A DNA stretch of 64,000 nucleotides from Leifsonia sp. ZF2019 (GCF_019924635.1 NZ_CP065037.1:2108001-2172000); one strand, 5' to 3'; counted from the stretch's first letter, positions 9,059 to 18,953 are shown. Notes: a model not told the origin generated them from the letters alone. Translations and numbers: made by a program.

Positions 9059-10279
9059 ATGACCAGTTCGAGCATCGCCATCGTCAACGCCCGCGTCGTC
9101 CCCGTGATCGGGGAGCCCATCGAGGGCGGCACCGTCCTCATCCGCGACGGCGTGATCGCGGCGGTCGGCGCGGCGCCGGAGGTGGAGATCCCGGAGGGCG
9201 TCGAGACGATCGACGCGACGGGCAAGTGGGTCCTGCCCGGCTTCGTCGAGTCGCACGGTCACGTGGGCATCCACGAGGAGGCGAACGGCCCGGCGGGCGA
9301 CGACACCAATGAGATGACCACCCCGAACACCGCGGCGGTGCGCGCGATCGACGCCGTCAACATCGACGACGAGGGTTTCCGCGACGCGCTCTCGGGAGGG
9401 GTGACCTCCATCGTCGTCAAGCCCGGCTCCGGCAATCCGATCGGCGGCCAGACCGTCGCCATCAAGGCGTGGGGCGGGCGCACGATCGACGAGCAGCTCA
9501 TCAAGGCGGCGGTGAGCGTCAAGTCCGCCCTCGGCGAGAACCCGAAGCGCGTCTACGGCGCCAAGAACGTCACCCCGAGCACCCGCCTCGGGGTGACGAT
9601 GGTCATCCGCGAGGCGTTCGTGGAGGCGCAGAACTACCGCGCCCAGCGCGAGGAGGCCGAGCGCGACGGCAAGCCCTTCGCCCGCGACCTGACCAAGGAG
9701 ACACTCACCCGTGTGCTCGACGGCGAGCTGTACTGGGACCAGCACACCCACCGGCACGACGATATCGCGACCGCGCTGCGGTTGGCCGACGAGTTCGGCT
9801 ACAAGCTGGTCGTCAACCACGGCACGGAGGCGCACAAGATCGCCGATGTGCTCGCCGAGCGCGACGTCCCGGTGATCTTCGGCCCGATGTTCACCTCCCG
9901 CTCGAAGGTGGAGCTGCGCGACCGCGCGATCGCGAACCTCGCCGCGCTCGCGGCGGCGGGTGTGCGTGTCGCCATCACGACCGACCACCCCGTCGTCCCC
10001 ATCAACTTCCTCGTCTACCAGGCGGCCCTCGCCGTCAAGGACGGCCTGCCGCGGCAGACCGCGCTCGAGGCGCTCACGGCGAACCCCGCCGCGTTCCTGG
10101 GGCTGGACGACCGCATCGGCGCCCTGGTGGAGGGACGCGATGGCGACGTCGTCATCTGGTCGGGCGACCCGCTCGACGTGAACTCGCGCGCGGAGCACGT
10201 CTTCATCGAGGGTGCAGAGGTCTACCGCTGGGAGGACGGCGCCGGGCACGTGGTGGAGCGCTCCGAGCGCTTCGCCTGA
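9059..10279 (+). CDS. Amidohydrolase family protein (imidazolonepropionase-like)
   Basis: A 406-residue metal-dependent hydrolase. An N-terminal beta-sandwich strand (IVNARVVP) leads to the metal-binding [10 protein letters not shown] motif near residues 61-70, with His-x-His. A later block with NHGTEAHKI supplies further ligands, and ITTDHPVVP near residue 305 carries the catalytic-type Asp. The C-terminal part has the usual [13 protein letters not shown] and [10 protein letters not shown] segments that close the sandwich. This pattern matches the subgroup often annotated as imidazolonepropionase or dipeptidase-like amidohydrolase, but no histidine-utilisation genes are nearby, so the substrate is left open. 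The start is supported by the -10 box 7 nt upstream. Confidence 0.85.
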   Translation: MTSSSIAIVNARVVPVIGEPIEGGTVLIRDGVIAAVGAAPEVEIPEGVETIDATGKWVLPGFVESHGHVGIHEEANGPAGDDTNEMTTPNTAAVRAIDAVNIDDEGFRDALSGGVTSIVVKPGSGNPIGGQTVAIKAWGGRTIDEQLIKAAVSVKSALGENPKRVYGAKNVTPSTRLGVTMVIREAFVEAQNYRAQREEAERDGKPFARDLTKETLTRVLDGELYWDQHTHRHDDIATALRLADEFGYKLVVNHGTEAHKIADVLAERDVPVIFGPMFTSRSKVELRDRAIANLAALAAAGVRVAITTDHPVVPINFLVYQAALAVKDGLPRQTALEALTANPAAFLGLDDRIGALVEGRDGDVVIWSGDPLDVNSRAEHVFIEGAEVYRWEDGAGHVVERSERFA

Positions 10280-10329
10280 CCGTCGGGCGGCGCGGCCCGG
10301 CTCCCGGTTCATGGGAGAATGGCGGCACG

Positions 10330-12183
10330 ATGTCACCACGAGCTTTGACGGCCCTCGAGCCCGCCGCCACCGATCCCGCGTTCCTGCGCAACTTCTGCAT
10401 CATCGCGCACATCGATCACGGCAAGTCCACCCTGGCCGACCGCATGCTGCAGATCACCGGCGTCGTCGCCGAGCGCGACATGCGGGCGCAGTATCTCGAC
10501 CGCATGGACATCGAGCGCGAGCGCGGCATCACGATCAAGAGCCAGGCGGTGCGGATGCCGTGGCAGCTCGACGGCGACACCTTCGCGCTGAACATGATCG
10601 ACACCCCCGGGCACGTCGACTTCACCTACGAGGTGTCGCGGTCCCTGGCGGCCTGCGAGGGCGCCATCCTCCTCGTCGACGCAGCGCAGGGCATCGAGGC
10701 CCAGACCCTGGCGAACCTGTATCTGGCGCTCGAGAACGACCTGACGATCATCCCGGTCCTGAACAAGATCGACCTCCCGGCCGCCGACCCCGACAAGTAC
10801 GCGGCCGAGCTCGCCGGCCTCATCGGCGGTCGTCCGGAGGACGTCCTGCGCGTCTCCGGCAAGACGGGGATGGGTGTCGACGCGCTGCTGGACCGGGTCG
10901 TGCAGGAGATCCCGGCGCCGGTCGGCGTCGCGGACGCACCCGCCCGCGCGATGATCTTCGACTCGGTGTACGACAGCTATCGCGGCGTTGTCACCTACGT
11001 CCGGATGGTGGACGGCAAGCTCTCGCCGCGCGAGCGCGTGCAGATGATGTCGACGAAGGCGACCCACGAGATCCTCGAGATCGGCGTCTCGTCGCCGGAG
11101 CCCACCCCGTCGAAGGGCCTGGGGGTCGGTGAGGTCGGCTACCTGATCACCGGCGTGAAGGACGTCCGCCAGTCCAAGGTCGGCGACACCGTCACCTCGG
11201 CGGCCAAGCCGGCGACCGTGGCCCTCCCGGGCTACACCGAGCCCAAGCCGATGGTGTTCTCCGGCCTGTACCCGATCGACGGCAGCGACTACCCCGAGCT
11301 GCGCGAGGCGCTGGACAAGCTGAAGCTGTCCGACGCCGCCCTCGTCTACGAGCCCGAGACCTCGGTCGCGCTCGGCTTCGGCTTCCGTTGCGGCTTCCTC
11401 GGCCTCCTGCACCTGGAGATCATCACCGAGCGCCTGTCGCGCGAGTTCGGCCTCGACCTCATCACGACCGCGCCCAGCGTGGTCTACGAGGTCACGACCG
11501 AGGACAAGAAGACGATCACCGTCACGAACCCCAGCGAGTTCCCGGGCGGCAAGATCGAGAAGGTGGAGGAGCCCGTCGTCAAAGCGGCGATCCTCGCGCC
11601 CAAGGACTACGTCGGCGTGATCATGGAGCTCTGCCAGAGTCGCCGCGGGACCCTGCTCGGCATGGAGTACCTCGGCGAGGACCGCGTCGAGATCCGCTAC
11701 ACCATGCCGCTCGGCGAGATCGTCTTCGACTTCTTCGACAACCTCAAGAGCCGCACCGCCGGCTACGCCTCGCTCGACTACGAGCCCGCGGGCGAGCAGG
11801 AGGCCGACCTGGTGAAGGTCGACATCCTCCTCCAGGGCGAGACCGTCGACGCGTTCAGTGCGATCGTCCACCGCGACAAGGCCTACGCGTACGGAACGAT
11901 GATGGCCGGCCGCCTGCGCGAGCTCATCCCGCGGCAGCAGTTCGAGGTCCCCATCCAGGCCGCCATCGGCGCCCGCATCATCGCCCGCGAGAACATCCGC
12001 GCCATGCGCAAGGACGTCCTCGCCAAGTGCTACGGCGGCGACATCACCCGCAAGCGCAAGCTCCTCGAGAAGCAGAAGGAGGGCAAGAAGCGCATGAAGA
12101 TGGTCGGCCGCGTCGAGGTCCCCCAGGAGGCGTTCATCGCCGCGCTGAGCGGCGACACGGAGAAGAAGGACGCGAAGAAGTAG
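10330..12183 (+). CDS. lepA: Elongation factor 4 (ribosomal back-translocase LepA)
   Basis: A 617-residue translational GTPase that acts on the ribosome. G motifs are [10 protein letters not shown] (G1, near residue 25), the switch region with [15 protein letters not shown] (G3) and NKIDLP (G4). Domain II, domains III/V and the LepA-specific C-terminal domain with [17 protein letters not shown] follow in order. The length is typical. The ATG at 10330 has no clear ribosome binding site; GAGAAT at 10315-10320 could be a -10 box giving a very short leader. The gene is convergent with the DHFR-like gene, with only 3 bp between their stop codons. Confidence 0.97.
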   Translation: MSPRALTALEPAATDPAFLRNFCIIAHIDHGKSTLADRMLQITGVVAERDMRAQYLDRMDIERERGITIKSQAVRMPWQLDGDTFALNMIDTPGHVDFTYEVSRSLAACEGAILLVDAAQGIEAQTLANLYLALENDLTIIPVLNKIDLPAADPDKYAAELAGLIGGRPEDVLRVSGKTGMGVDALLDRVVQEIPAPVGVADAPARAMIFDSVYDSYRGVVTYVRMVDGKLSPRERVQMMSTKATHEILEIGVSSPEPTPSKGLGVGEVGYLITGVKDVRQSKVGDTVTSAAKPATVALPGYTEPKPMVFSGLYPIDGSDYPELREALDKLKLSDAALVYEPETSVALGFGFRCGFLGLLHLEIITERLSREFGLDLITTAPSVVYEVTTEDKKTITVTNPSEFPGGKIEKVEEPVVKAAILAPKDYVGVIMELCQSRRGTLLGMEYLGEDRVEIRYTMPLGEIVFDFFDNLKSRTAGYASLDYEPAGEQEADLVKVDILLQGETVDAFSAIVHRDKAYAYGTMMAGRLRELIPRQQFEVPIQAAIGARIIARENIRAMRKDVLAKCYGGDITRKRKLLEKQKEGKKRMKMVGRVEVPQEAFIAALSGDTEKKDAKK

Positions 12184-12186
12184 GCG

Positions 12187-12804
12187 TCACTCCGCGCCCG
12201 GCCGCCGGAACACGTTGATCTGCACCCCGGACCCCAGCGTCCGCGTCTCCACGAGCGACAGCGTCGTGCGCGGGAACCCCTCCGGGAACAGCTTCTTCCC
12301 GGTGCCGAGGACGATCGGGTAGACCATCAGCCGGTACTCGTCCACGAGGTCGTGGGCGCCGAGGGTCTGGATGAGGTCGGCGCTGCCCCACACGCGGATC
12401 TCGCCACCGGGCTGCCCGCGGAGGGCGGCAACCGCGGCGGGCACGTCGTCGCCGAGCAGGTGGGAGTTCTTCCAGCCCAGTTCGGTGAGCGTGCGCGAGG
12501 CGACATACTTGGGGACGCGGTTGTAGCGGCGCGTGAACTCGCCCTGCAGCCCAGGTGCATCCTCCGGCCAGAGGCCCCAGGCCTGCGCCCAGATGGAGTA
12601 GGTGAGCCGGCCGAGGAGCAGCGCCTCGGTGCGCTTCTCCCACTCCAGGATGACGTCGTCGTCGGAGTCGGCGCCGTGGTCGCGGTCGTAGTCCTGCTGC
12701 CATCCGCCGTACGGGAATCCGCGTTCGTCGTCCTCCGTCGACCCTCCCGGCGCCTGGATGACGCCGTCCAGGGTGACGAACTCCTGCACCACGATGCTGC
12801 TCAT
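12187..12804 (-). CDS. Dihydrofolate reductase family protein (RibD C-terminal-like)
   Basis: A 205-residue protein of the DHFR/RibD-C fold, expected to bind NADPH. It has the N-terminal VQEFVTLDGVIQAPGG strand-loop, LLLGRLTY in the middle and IRVWGSADLIQTL in the cofactor region. Members are mostly uncharacterised reductases, and it is not the canonical folate-pathway enzyme: the length and N-terminal motif differ from FolA. A strong ribosome binding site (GAGGAGG on the minus strand) precedes the ATG at 12804. Confidence 0.85.
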   Translation of the reverse strand: MSSIVVQEFVTLDGVIQAPGGSTEDDERGFPYGGWQQDYDRDHGADSDDDVILEWEKRTEALLLGRLTYSIWAQAWGLWPEDAPGLQGEFTRRYNRVPKYVASRTLTELGWKNSHLLGDDVPAAVAALRGQPGGEIRVWGSADLIQTLGAHDLVDEYRLMVYPIVLGTGKKLFPEGFPRTTLSLVETRTLGSGVQINVFRRPGAE

Positions 12805-12946
12805 GCCGATCCTCCTCGATGGTCGCCGATGGCGCGAAGGCGCCGTCGTGCGCCCAGTGTCGTCCCGGTCGTCGCGGCCCGCCAGCCTTCGTGACGATTC
12901 CCGTCCCGGTTCGCGCTCGCGCGCGGATTGGCGGAGGATAGTCTCC

Positions 12947-13594
12947 ATGCGTCGTTCCACCTTCACCGACCAGCCCGTCACGTATGGCGCCGTCGGTGGA
13001 ACGCAGGCCCCCGACCTGCTCTACTACCCGCCGAAGGGCTACCGTCCGCTGCAGAAGAAGGTGCGCCTCGGCTCGGGCGACGAGCGGTTCGACGCCGCCG
13101 TGTCCGCGCTGATGACGTGGGGCGTGCAGCGCGGGAGCGGCATCCAGATCACCGAGGTGAGCGAAGGGACCGGCGTCCAGTACGAGGGCATCGAATACGC
13201 GGAGGACGGCACCCCGAAGGGGATGCGCGAGCACCGCGCCGAAGAGGACGTCTTCGCCGACGACGGATCGCCGTACATCCGCAACGGCATGACGGCCGTG
13301 CTGAAGGTGCCGTTCGGGCCGTTCACGGTCTCGGCGCCGATCCGGGTCGTCTACGTGGTCGACGAGCCGTTCGTGAAGGGGTTCGCCTACGGCACACTGC
13401 GCGGGCATCCCGAGAGCGGCGAGGAGGCCTTCCTGGTCGAGCAGCGCGAGGACGGCACGGTGTGGTTCATCGTGAAGTCGCTGTCGCGTCCGTCCAACGG
13501 CTTCTACCGTCTCGTGTCGCCCGTGCTCCGGTTCATGCAGGGCCGCATCACGACGAAGTACCTGCGCGCGCTGCTCCCCGCGCGGTCCGTCTGA
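12947..13594 (+). CDS. DUF1990 family protein
   Basis: A 215-residue protein resembling the DUF1990 family, whose function is not established. Visible blocks are the N-terminal VTYGAVGGT, GYRPLQKKVRLG, VPFGPFTVSAPIRVVYVVD and a C-terminal PVLRFMQGRITTKYLRAL. These suggest a soluble beta-rich lipocalin/SRPBCC-like fold. The ATG at 12947 is preceded by GGAGG at 12933-12937; TAGTCT at 12939-12944 is too close to serve a leaderless start. Its stop codon overlaps the ATG of hemW by 1 bp (TGATG), so the two are probably coupled. Confidence 0.8.
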   Translation: MRRSTFTDQPVTYGAVGGTQAPDLLYYPPKGYRPLQKKVRLGSGDERFDAAVSALMTWGVQRGSGIQITEVSEGTGVQYEGIEYAEDGTPKGMREHRAEEDVFADDGSPYIRNGMTAVLKVPFGPFTVSAPIRVVYVVDEPFVKGFAYGTLRGHPESGEEAFLVEQREDGTVWFIVKSLSRPSNGFYRLVSPVLRFMQGRITTKYLRALLPARSV

Positions 13595-14823
13595 TGCCGA
13601 GCGCACTGCCGCTGGGCGATCCGGCCCCGGCCGACGGCCTGCTGCCCGCGTCCGCCCGGCGCGGCGTCGGCGATCGGGACTTCGGCGTCTACCTGCACGT
13701 GCCGTTCTGCCGCGTGCGCTGCGGCTACTGCGACTTCAACACCTACACCGCCACGGAGCTGCGCGGGGTGCGCCAGTCGGACTACGCCGGCCACGCGGTC
13801 GCCGAGATCGCCTTCGCGGCCCGTGCGCTCGAGGCGAGCGGCCTGCCCGCCCGCCCGGTCTCGACCGTCTTCCTCGGGGGAGGGACGCCCACCCTGCTCC
13901 CGCCGGACGATCTCGGCGCGATGCTCGGTGCCGTGCGCGACGCCTGGGGGCTCGCACCGGGGGCGGAGGTCACGACCGAGGCGAACCCCGACTCCGTGGA
14001 CGGGTCCGATCTGCGCCGGCTGGCCGACGCCGGCTTCACCCGCGTCTCGTTCGGGATGCAGTCCGCGGTCCCGCACGTGCTCGCGACCCTCGAGCGGACC
14101 CATGACCCCGAGCGGATCCCGCTCGTGGTGCAGTGGGCGCGGGAGGCCGGCCTGCAGGTGAGCCTCGACCTCATCTACGGCACGCCGGGGGAATCGCTCT
14201 CCGACTGGGAGCGGAGTCTCGAGACGGCGCTCGCGTGCGCACCCGACCACCTCTCGGCGTACTCCCTGATCGTCGAGCCGGGCACCAAGCTGGCCCGCCA
14301 GATCACGAGCGGCCAGGTGCCCCAGCCGGACGAGGACCTCCAGGCCGACATGTACGAGCTGGCGGACGCGCGGCTCGCCGCCGGCGGCTACGGCTGGTAC
14401 GAGGTGAGCAACTGGGCGCGCGACGACGACCACCGGTCCCGTCACAACCTCTCGTACTGGCTCGGCCACGACTGGTGGGGCATCGGGCCCGGCGCACACA
14501 GCCATGTCGGCGGCGTCCGGTGGTGGAACGTCAAGCATCCCGCCGCATACGCGCAGCGCGTGCTCGCGGGAGAGTCGCCCGCGGCCGGACGTGAGACGCT
14601 CGACGACGAGACGCGCCGGGTGGAGCGGGTTCTGCTGCTGACGCGCATCCGGGAAGGGCTCCGCACGGCGGAGCTCTCCGCCGAGGGGCGCCGGGAGATC
14701 GCCGGGCTGATCGCCGACGGACTCGTCGACGGAAAAGCCGCCCTCGCCGGGTCGGTGACGCTGACCCTGCGAGGACGGCTGCTGGCGGACGCCGTCGTCA
14801 GACGGCTGCTCGCCGAGGAGTGA
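13594..14823 (+). CDS. hemW: Radical SAM protein HemW (heme chaperone, coproporphyrinogen oxidase-like)
   Basis: A 409-residue radical SAM enzyme. The [4Fe-4S] cluster motif CRVRCGYC (Cys39, 43, 46) follows VYLHVPF. FLGGGTPTLL and TTEANPDSV are family blocks, and a C-terminal HemW/HemN domain begins around residue 280 with HNLSYWLGHDWWGIGPGAHS. HemW proteins bind heme and insert it into target proteins rather than oxidising coproporphyrinogen. The spacing of the three Cys without the fourth Cys of true HemN supports HemW. The start is fixed by the 1-bp overlap with the upstream gene. Confidence 0.92.
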   Translation: MPSALPLGDPAPADGLLPASARRGVGDRDFGVYLHVPFCRVRCGYCDFNTYTATELRGVRQSDYAGHAVAEIAFAARALEASGLPARPVSTVFLGGGTPTLLPPDDLGAMLGAVRDAWGLAPGAEVTTEANPDSVDGSDLRRLADAGFTRVSFGMQSAVPHVLATLERTHDPERIPLVVQWAREAGLQVSLDLIYGTPGESLSDWERSLETALACAPDHLSAYSLIVEPGTKLARQITSGQVPQPDEDLQADMYELADARLAAGGYGWYEVSNWARDDDHRSRHNLSYWLGHDWWGIGPGAHSHVGGVRWWNVKHPAAYAQRVLAGESPAAGRETLDDETRRVERVLLLTRIREGLRTAELSAEGRREIAGLIADGLVDGKAALAGSVTLTLRGRLLADAVVRRLLAEE

Positions 14824-14832
14824 TCGGGAGCC

Positions 14833-15213
14833 TCAGCTCACGAACTTGATGGCGATCGGGTAGGTGTAGTACTGACCCTGGTTCGCCTTGAGGGCGGCGA
14901 TGATGCTGAAGACGATGTTCACGACCCAGACGGCCGCCCACAGGATGAGGCCGATGCCGACGACGGTCAGGATGCCGCTCACGACATACGCGATGAGGAC
15001 GGTGAGCTGGAAGTTCAGCGCGGTCGCGGTGTGCGAGCGGACGAACGGGCCGCGGTCCTTCAGGACGAGGTAGCCGATGAGCGCGGGGATCCAGTTGAAG
15101 AGGATTCCGCCGACGTGGACCAGGGTGGCCCAGAGCTTCTCGTCGGAGGGGCTCAGCTGCTGAGAAGCGCCTCCGTACGGCTGCTGGGGCGGCGGTGGGG
15201 GCGTTGCGGACAT
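14833..15213 (-). CDS. DUF4870 domain membrane protein
   Basis: A 126-residue small membrane protein of unknown function. A Pro/Gln-rich cytoplasmic N-terminus (about 1-25) is followed by a LWATLVHVGGILF helix and two more hydrophobic segments, ending with the family's typical NQGQYYTYPIAIKFV tail. It lies directly after a paralogue (15321-15854), same strand, 107 bp apart. The ribosome binding site AAGGAG lies inside a perfect 14-bp palindrome (15219-15232). It is convergent with hemW (9 bp gap). Confidence 0.85.
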   Translation of the reverse strand: MSATPPPPPQQPYGGASQQLSPSDEKLWATLVHVGGILFNWIPALIGYLVLKDRGPFVRSHTATALNFQLTVLIAYVVSGILTVVGIGLILWAAVWVVNIVFSIIAALKANQGQYYTYPIAIKFVS

Positions 15214-15218
15214 GGTGT

Positions 15219-15232
15219 CTCCTTGCAAGGAG
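15219..15232 (-). promoter_or_regulatory. Palindromic ribosome binding site of the DUF4870 gene
   Basis: The perfect palindrome CTCCTTGCAAGGAG contains the AAGGAG ribosome binding site, 5 nt before the ATG at 15213. In RNA the CTCC half could pair with the GGAG half around a 6-nt loop and dampen initiation. Confidence 0.4.
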
Positions 15233-15320
15233 CCCGGGGGTCCCGGGCTGATCGACGGACGAATACCACCACAGCCTAGGGCCGGAGGCCCGAGTCTGAG
15301 AAGACGCCGTGAGCGATTCG

Positions 15321-15854
15321 CTACTTGATGAAGCGGAAGTTCACCGGGTAGCGGTAGGAGCCCCCGCTGTTCACCTTGACGAAGCCGAGGATCGAGAACA
15401 CGAGGTTCAGGATGTAGAGCGCCCAGGGGATGAGGAGGCCGAACAGCAGCCAGCCCACGCCGGTGAAGGCGAGGATGATGCCGATGATCTGCGACGCCAC
15501 CCAGACGATGATCCAGGTGATCTGCCAGTTGAGCGCCTCCTTGGCCTCGACGTCGGCCTTCTGTCCGCGGTCTTTGAAGACGAGCCAGATGATGAGCGAC
15601 GGGAGGAACCAGAGGATGCCGCCGAGGTGGGCGAACGACGCCCACTGCTTGTCCTGTGCGGCGTCGAGAGGCGCACCGGGCGCGGCGTACGGCTGCTGCG
15701 GGGCTCCCGCCGGCTGCGCGCCGTAGGGCTGCTGCGAGCCGTACGGCTGCTGGGGCACTCCGGGCGGAGGGCCGGCCGGCTGCTGCGGCGGCACCGGCGG
15801 CTGCTGGGGAGGGACGCCGCCCTCGGGGTTCTGCGGCTGCGTGGGATCGGACAT
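15321..15854 (-). CDS. DUF4870 domain membrane protein, longer paralogue
   Basis: A 177-residue paralogue of the neighbouring 126-residue protein. The first ~75 residues are a Gln/Pro/Tyr/Gly repeat-like region (PQQPYGSQQPYGAQP), then the same membrane core starting QWASFAHLGGILWF and ending GSYRYPVNFRFI. No enzymatic residues are evident. The two copies suggest a tandem duplication followed by divergence of the tails. AAAGGG upstream of the ATG at 15854 is the likely ribosome binding site. The 155 bp upstream is shared with the divergent hrcA promoter. Confidence 0.85.
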   Translation of the reverse strand: MSDPTQPQNPEGGVPPQQPPVPPQQPAGPPPGVPQQPYGSQQPYGAQPAGAPQQPYAAPGAPLDAAQDKQWASFAHLGGILWFLPSLIIWLVFKDRGQKADVEAKEALNWQITWIIVWVASQIIGIILAFTGVGWLLFGLLIPWALYILNLVFSILGFVKVNSGGSYRYPVNFRFIK

Positions 15855-15958
15855 GGTGTTGCCCTTTCGTGATCGGATGCGGACGACGCCGACCCGGTGC
15901 GGCTAACGTACAGCCGCGCGTCCGCGTGGACAATGATCCGACCGTGTCTTTCGCGGGA

Positions 15959-15990
15959 TATGATTAGCACTCAAGAACGCTGAGTGCTAA
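15959..15990 (+). promoter_or_regulatory. CIRCE operator overlapping the hrcA promoter
   Basis: TTAGCACTC (15964-15972), a 9-nt spacer and GAGTGCTAA (15982-15990) form a perfect CIRCE inverted repeat, the binding site of HrcA. It overlaps a good -10 box, TATGAT at 15959-15964, so bound HrcA would block RNA polymerase. This implies heat-responsive autoregulation of the hrcA-dnaJ operon. Confidence 0.95.
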
Positions 15991-16009
15991 GAGCAGACGG
16001 GAGGGTGCC

Positions 16010-17029
16010 ATGGTCTCCGAGCGCAGTCTCGAGGTCCTGCGGGTGATCGTCCAGGACTATGTGGCCTCCCGCGAGCCCGTCGGATCGAAGAGCATCGTCG
16101 AACGGCACTCGTTCGGCGTCTCGGCTGCGACCATCCGCAACGACATGGCCCTGCTCGAAGAGGAGGAGCTGATCGCGGCCCCGCACACCTCGTCGGGTCG
16201 CGTGCCCACCGACAAGGGCTACCGGCTGTTCGTCGACCACCTCTCCGAGATGCGCCCGTTGACGCAGGCGCAGCGTACGGCGATCGAGACCTTCCTGGGC
16301 GAGTCGATCGACCTGGACGACGTGCTCGCCCGCACGGTGCGCCTGCTGTCCCAGCTGACCAACCAGGTCGCGCTGGTGCAGTACCCCTCCGTGTCGCGCT
16401 CCCGCATCCGGCACATCGAGCTGGTGTCGCTCGCTCCGCACAGACTCCTGAGCGTGCTCATCACCGACTCCGGGGCGGTGGAGCAGCGCGTCATCGAGCT
16501 CGGCAGCGAGCTCGACGACGCCGAGATCGCCGAGATCCGGGGCGCCATCAACGGCGCCGCCGCCGGGCTCTCGCTTCCCGATGCGGCCGCCCGGCTGCGC
16601 GAGCTGCCTGGCGCCCTCGCGGAGCGGACGCGCGAGCTCGTCGCGCCGGTCGCGAGCGCCCTGCTCGACCAGATCGCGGCGAATCGTCAGGAGCGGCTCG
16701 TGATGGCCGGGGCCGCCAACCTCGTCCGCACCGAGACCGACTTCCCGGGCACCATCACCCCGGTGCTGGAGGCGATCGAGGAGCAGGTGGTGTTGCTGCG
16801 GCTGTTCGACGAGATGGCGCTCGACCAGCACGGCGTCGCCGTCAGCATCGGGCGCGAGAACGCCGTCCGCGGCCTCAGTGAGGCCTCCATCCTGTCGAGC
16901 GGCTACAGCGCCTCCGGCTCCGACGTGGCCAGGATCGGCCTGGTCGGGCCGCTCCGCATGGACTACTCGGGCAACATGGCCGCCGTCCGCGCGGTCGCCC
17001 GCTACCTCTCCCGCCTCCTCGGCGACTAG
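16010..17029 (+). CDS. hrcA: Heat-inducible transcription repressor HrcA
   Basis: A 339-residue repressor of class I heat-shock genes. The N-terminal winged helix (about 1-75) includes SERSLEVLRVIVQDYV and SAATIRNDMALLE. The dimerisation and GAF-like domains follow, ending with GPLRMDYSGNMAAVRAVARYL. It binds CIRCE, a perfect copy of which lies 20-46 bp upstream of this gene. A ribosome binding site GGGAGG is present just before the ATG. dnaJ follows after 33 bp, and further genes continue in the same direction, so HrcA may influence a long operon. Confidence 0.97.
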   Translation: MVSERSLEVLRVIVQDYVASREPVGSKSIVERHSFGVSAATIRNDMALLEEEELIAAPHTSSGRVPTDKGYRLFVDHLSEMRPLTQAQRTAIETFLGESIDLDDVLARTVRLLSQLTNQVALVQYPSVSRSRIRHIELVSLAPHRLLSVLITDSGAVEQRVIELGSELDDAEIAEIRGAINGAAAGLSLPDAAARLRELPGALAERTRELVAPVASALLDQIAANRQERLVMAGAANLVRTETDFPGTITPVLEAIEEQVVLLRLFDEMALDQHGVAVSIGRENAVRGLSEASILSSGYSASGSDVARIGLVGPLRMDYSGNMAAVRAVARYLSRLLGD

Positions 17030-17062
17030 AACACACGACAAACGAGAAGGAACGCACCTTAC

Positions 17063-18175
17063 GTGGCCGACCACTACGAAGTCCTCGGCGTTGAGCGCAA
17101 CGCCACCCCCGACGAGATCAAGAAGGCGTACCGCCGGCTCGCGCGCGAGCTGCACCCGGACGTGAACCCCAGCTCGGAGGCGCAGGAGCGCTTCAAGCTC
17201 GTCACGCACGCGTACGACGTGCTGAGCGACCCGCAGCAGCGCCAGCAGTACGACCTCGGCGGCTCGTCCGGCTTCGGCGGTGGCGGCCAGGGCGATTTCG
17301 CGGGGTTCGGCGACATCTTCGAGACGTTCTTCGGTGGCGGAGGCGGTGCCCAGCGCGGCCCGCGGTCCAGGCGCGAGCGCGGGCAGGACGCTCTGCTGCG
17401 CGTGGAGGTCGACCTCGACGAGGTCGTCTTCGGCACGCACCGCGACCTCGAGGTCGACACCGCGGTGGTCTGCGAGACCTGCAACGGCTCGTGCTGCCAG
17501 CCGGGCACCGCGCCGGTGACCTGCGACATCTGCCACGGCACCGGCAGCCTCCAGCGCTCCGTGCGCTCGCTGCTCGGCAATGTCATGACCTCGACGCCGT
17601 GCGGCACCTGCCGCGGCTACGGCACCGTGATCGCGACGCCGTGCGTGACGTGCCAGGGCCAGGGCCGCGTGCGCGCCCGCCGCACCGTCCCGGTGGACAT
17701 CCCCGCCGGCGTCGACACCGGGTTGCGCCTGCAGATGCCGGGCAGCGGCGAGGCCGGTCCCGCCGGTGGCCCCAACGGGGACCTGTACCTCGAGATCAAG
17801 GTGAAGCACCACGACGTCTTCAGCCGCGACGGCGACGACCTCCTGTGCACGCTGGAGGTGTCCATGGTCGATGCGATCCTCGGCACCACGGCGACGATGA
17901 AGGCCCTCGACGGCGACATCCGCCTCGACCTCAAGGCCGGCACCCAGAGCGCTGACATCATCACCGTGAAGGATCGCGGCATCACCCACCTGCGTGGCAG
18001 CGGCCGCGGCGATCTGCGGGTGGGCATCCAGGTGGTCACGCCGACCAAGCTCGACCACAAGGAGAAGGAGCTCATCAAGAAGTTCGCGGCCACGCACCAG
18101 TCGGTGGAGCCGTCGCTCGCCCGCTTTCAGCAGGGGCTCTTCGCGAAGCTCCGCGACCGGTTCCTGAACCTCTGA
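17063..18175 (+). CDS. dnaJ: Chaperone protein DnaJ (second-type, with HrcA)
   Basis: A 370-residue Hsp40 co-chaperone that stimulates DnaK ATPase. It has the J domain with HPD (about residues 1-70), a Gly/Phe-rich linker (about 72-105) and a zinc-binding domain of four Cys repeats (about 130-205). The first repeat reads CETCNGSC, so the usual final Gly of CxxCxGxG is Cys; the other three are [16 protein letters not shown] and CVTCQGQG. The C-terminal substrate domains follow. The GTG start has AGAAGG upstream at 17045-17050. Its pairing with hrcA is the typical actinobacterial dnaJ2 arrangement. Confidence 0.96.
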   Translation: MADHYEVLGVERNATPDEIKKAYRRLARELHPDVNPSSEAQERFKLVTHAYDVLSDPQQRQQYDLGGSSGFGGGGQGDFAGFGDIFETFFGGGGGAQRGPRSRRERGQDALLRVEVDLDEVVFGTHRDLEVDTAVVCETCNGSCCQPGTAPVTCDICHGTGSLQRSVRSLLGNVMTSTPCGTCRGYGTVIATPCVTCQGQGRVRARRTVPVDIPAGVDTGLRLQMPGSGEAGPAGGPNGDLYLEIKVKHHDVFSRDGDDLLCTLEVSMVDAILGTTATMKALDGDIRLDLKAGTQSADIITVKDRGITHLRGSGRGDLRVGIQVVTPTKLDHKEKELIKKFAATHQSVEPSLARFQQGLFAKLRDRFLNL

Positions 18176-18179
18176 TCCG

Positions 18180-18908
18180 ATGAGCTCGCTGTACCTCCGC
18201 GAAGACCTCGAGACGGCGGTGCCGGGCGCTCGGCTCACGCTCACCGGCCCCGAGGCGAAGCACGCCGCGACGGTGAACCGGACGCGCACGGGCCAGACCG
18301 TGCTGATCGGCAACGGCCGCGGCCTGCTCGCCTCGGGGGAGGTCGTCGTCGCCTCGAACACGGAGCTGACCATCGAGGTGGACGCCGTGGAGCGTATCGA
18401 GCCCTCGGCCCCGCGCATCACCCTCGTCCAGGCGCTGGCGAAAGGCGACCGCGACGAGCTCGCGATCCAGGCGGCGACCGAGCTGGGCGTCGACCGCGTC
18501 GTACCGTGGGCGGCGGCGCGCTCGGTGTCGCGCTGGGAGGGCGCGAAGGTCGCGAAGGGCCGCGAGCGCTGGTCGTCGATCGTGCGTGAGGCCTCGAAGC
18601 AGTCGATCCGGGCCTGGGTGCCCGAGGTGGGCGCGCTCGCGAGCACGGCGCAGGTCGCGGCGCTCGCCTCCGATGCCGACGTGCTCGTGCTGGAGCCGAC
18701 CGGGGAGTCGGCGCTCACCGACCTGGCTCCCGGATCGCGCGAACTCGTGCTCGTGGTCGGTCCTGAGGGCGGGATCGCCCCCGCCGAGCTGGAGGCGCTG
18801 CGAGCGTCCGGCGCGCGCATCGTCCGACTCGGCGCCACCGTGTTGCGCACCTCCACCGCCGGACCCGCCGCCCTCGCGGTGCTGAACGCCGCTCTCGGAC
18901 GCTGGTAG
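18180..18908 (+). CDS. rsmE: 16S rRNA m3U1498 methyltransferase
   Basis: A 242-residue SPOUT-class enzyme that N3-methylates U1498 of 16S rRNA using S-adenosylmethionine. An N-terminal PUA-like barrel (about 1-75) with GPEAKHAATVNR is followed by the SPOUT domain. Family blocks are QALAKGDRDELAIQAATELG, ARSVSRW and the knot region with VGPEGGIAPAE and LGATVLRTSTAGPAAL. The ATG at 18180 is 5 bp after the dnaJ stop, so it is probably in the same operon. Confidence 0.95.
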   Translation: MSSLYLREDLETAVPGARLTLTGPEAKHAATVNRTRTGQTVLIGNGRGLLASGEVVVASNTELTIEVDAVERIEPSAPRITLVQALAKGDRDELAIQAATELGVDRVVPWAAARSVSRWEGAKVAKGRERWSSIVREASKQSIRAWVPEVGALASTAQVAALASDADVLVLEPTGESALTDLAPGSRELVLVVGPEGGIAPAELEALRASGARIVRLGATVLRTSTAGPAALAVLNAALGRW

Positions 18909-18940
18909 CGGACAGCGGCGGATGTGTCCCAGGGGACGAA

Positions 18941-18953
18941 TAGGATGGACGGC
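18941..18953 (+). promoter_or_regulatory. -10 box of leaderless HIT-gene transcript
   Basis: TAGGAT at 18941-18946 lies 7 nt before the ATG at 18954, with no ribosome binding site. It suggests an internal promoter for the HIT-phoH-ybeY-CNNM-era part of the cluster. Confidence 0.5.

Noticed and set aside
10315..10329. GAGAAT before lepA as a leaderless -10 box
   Set aside because: The spacing to ATG is 9 nt, longer than the consistent 6-7 nt elsewhere; the similar box before dusB (39023-39028) has 8 nt. They were not counted.
18924..18953. ATG at 18924 as start of the HIT gene
   Set aside because: It would add ten residues not typical of the family and place the -10 box inside the gene; the ATG at 18954 fits both the family N-terminus and the promoter.
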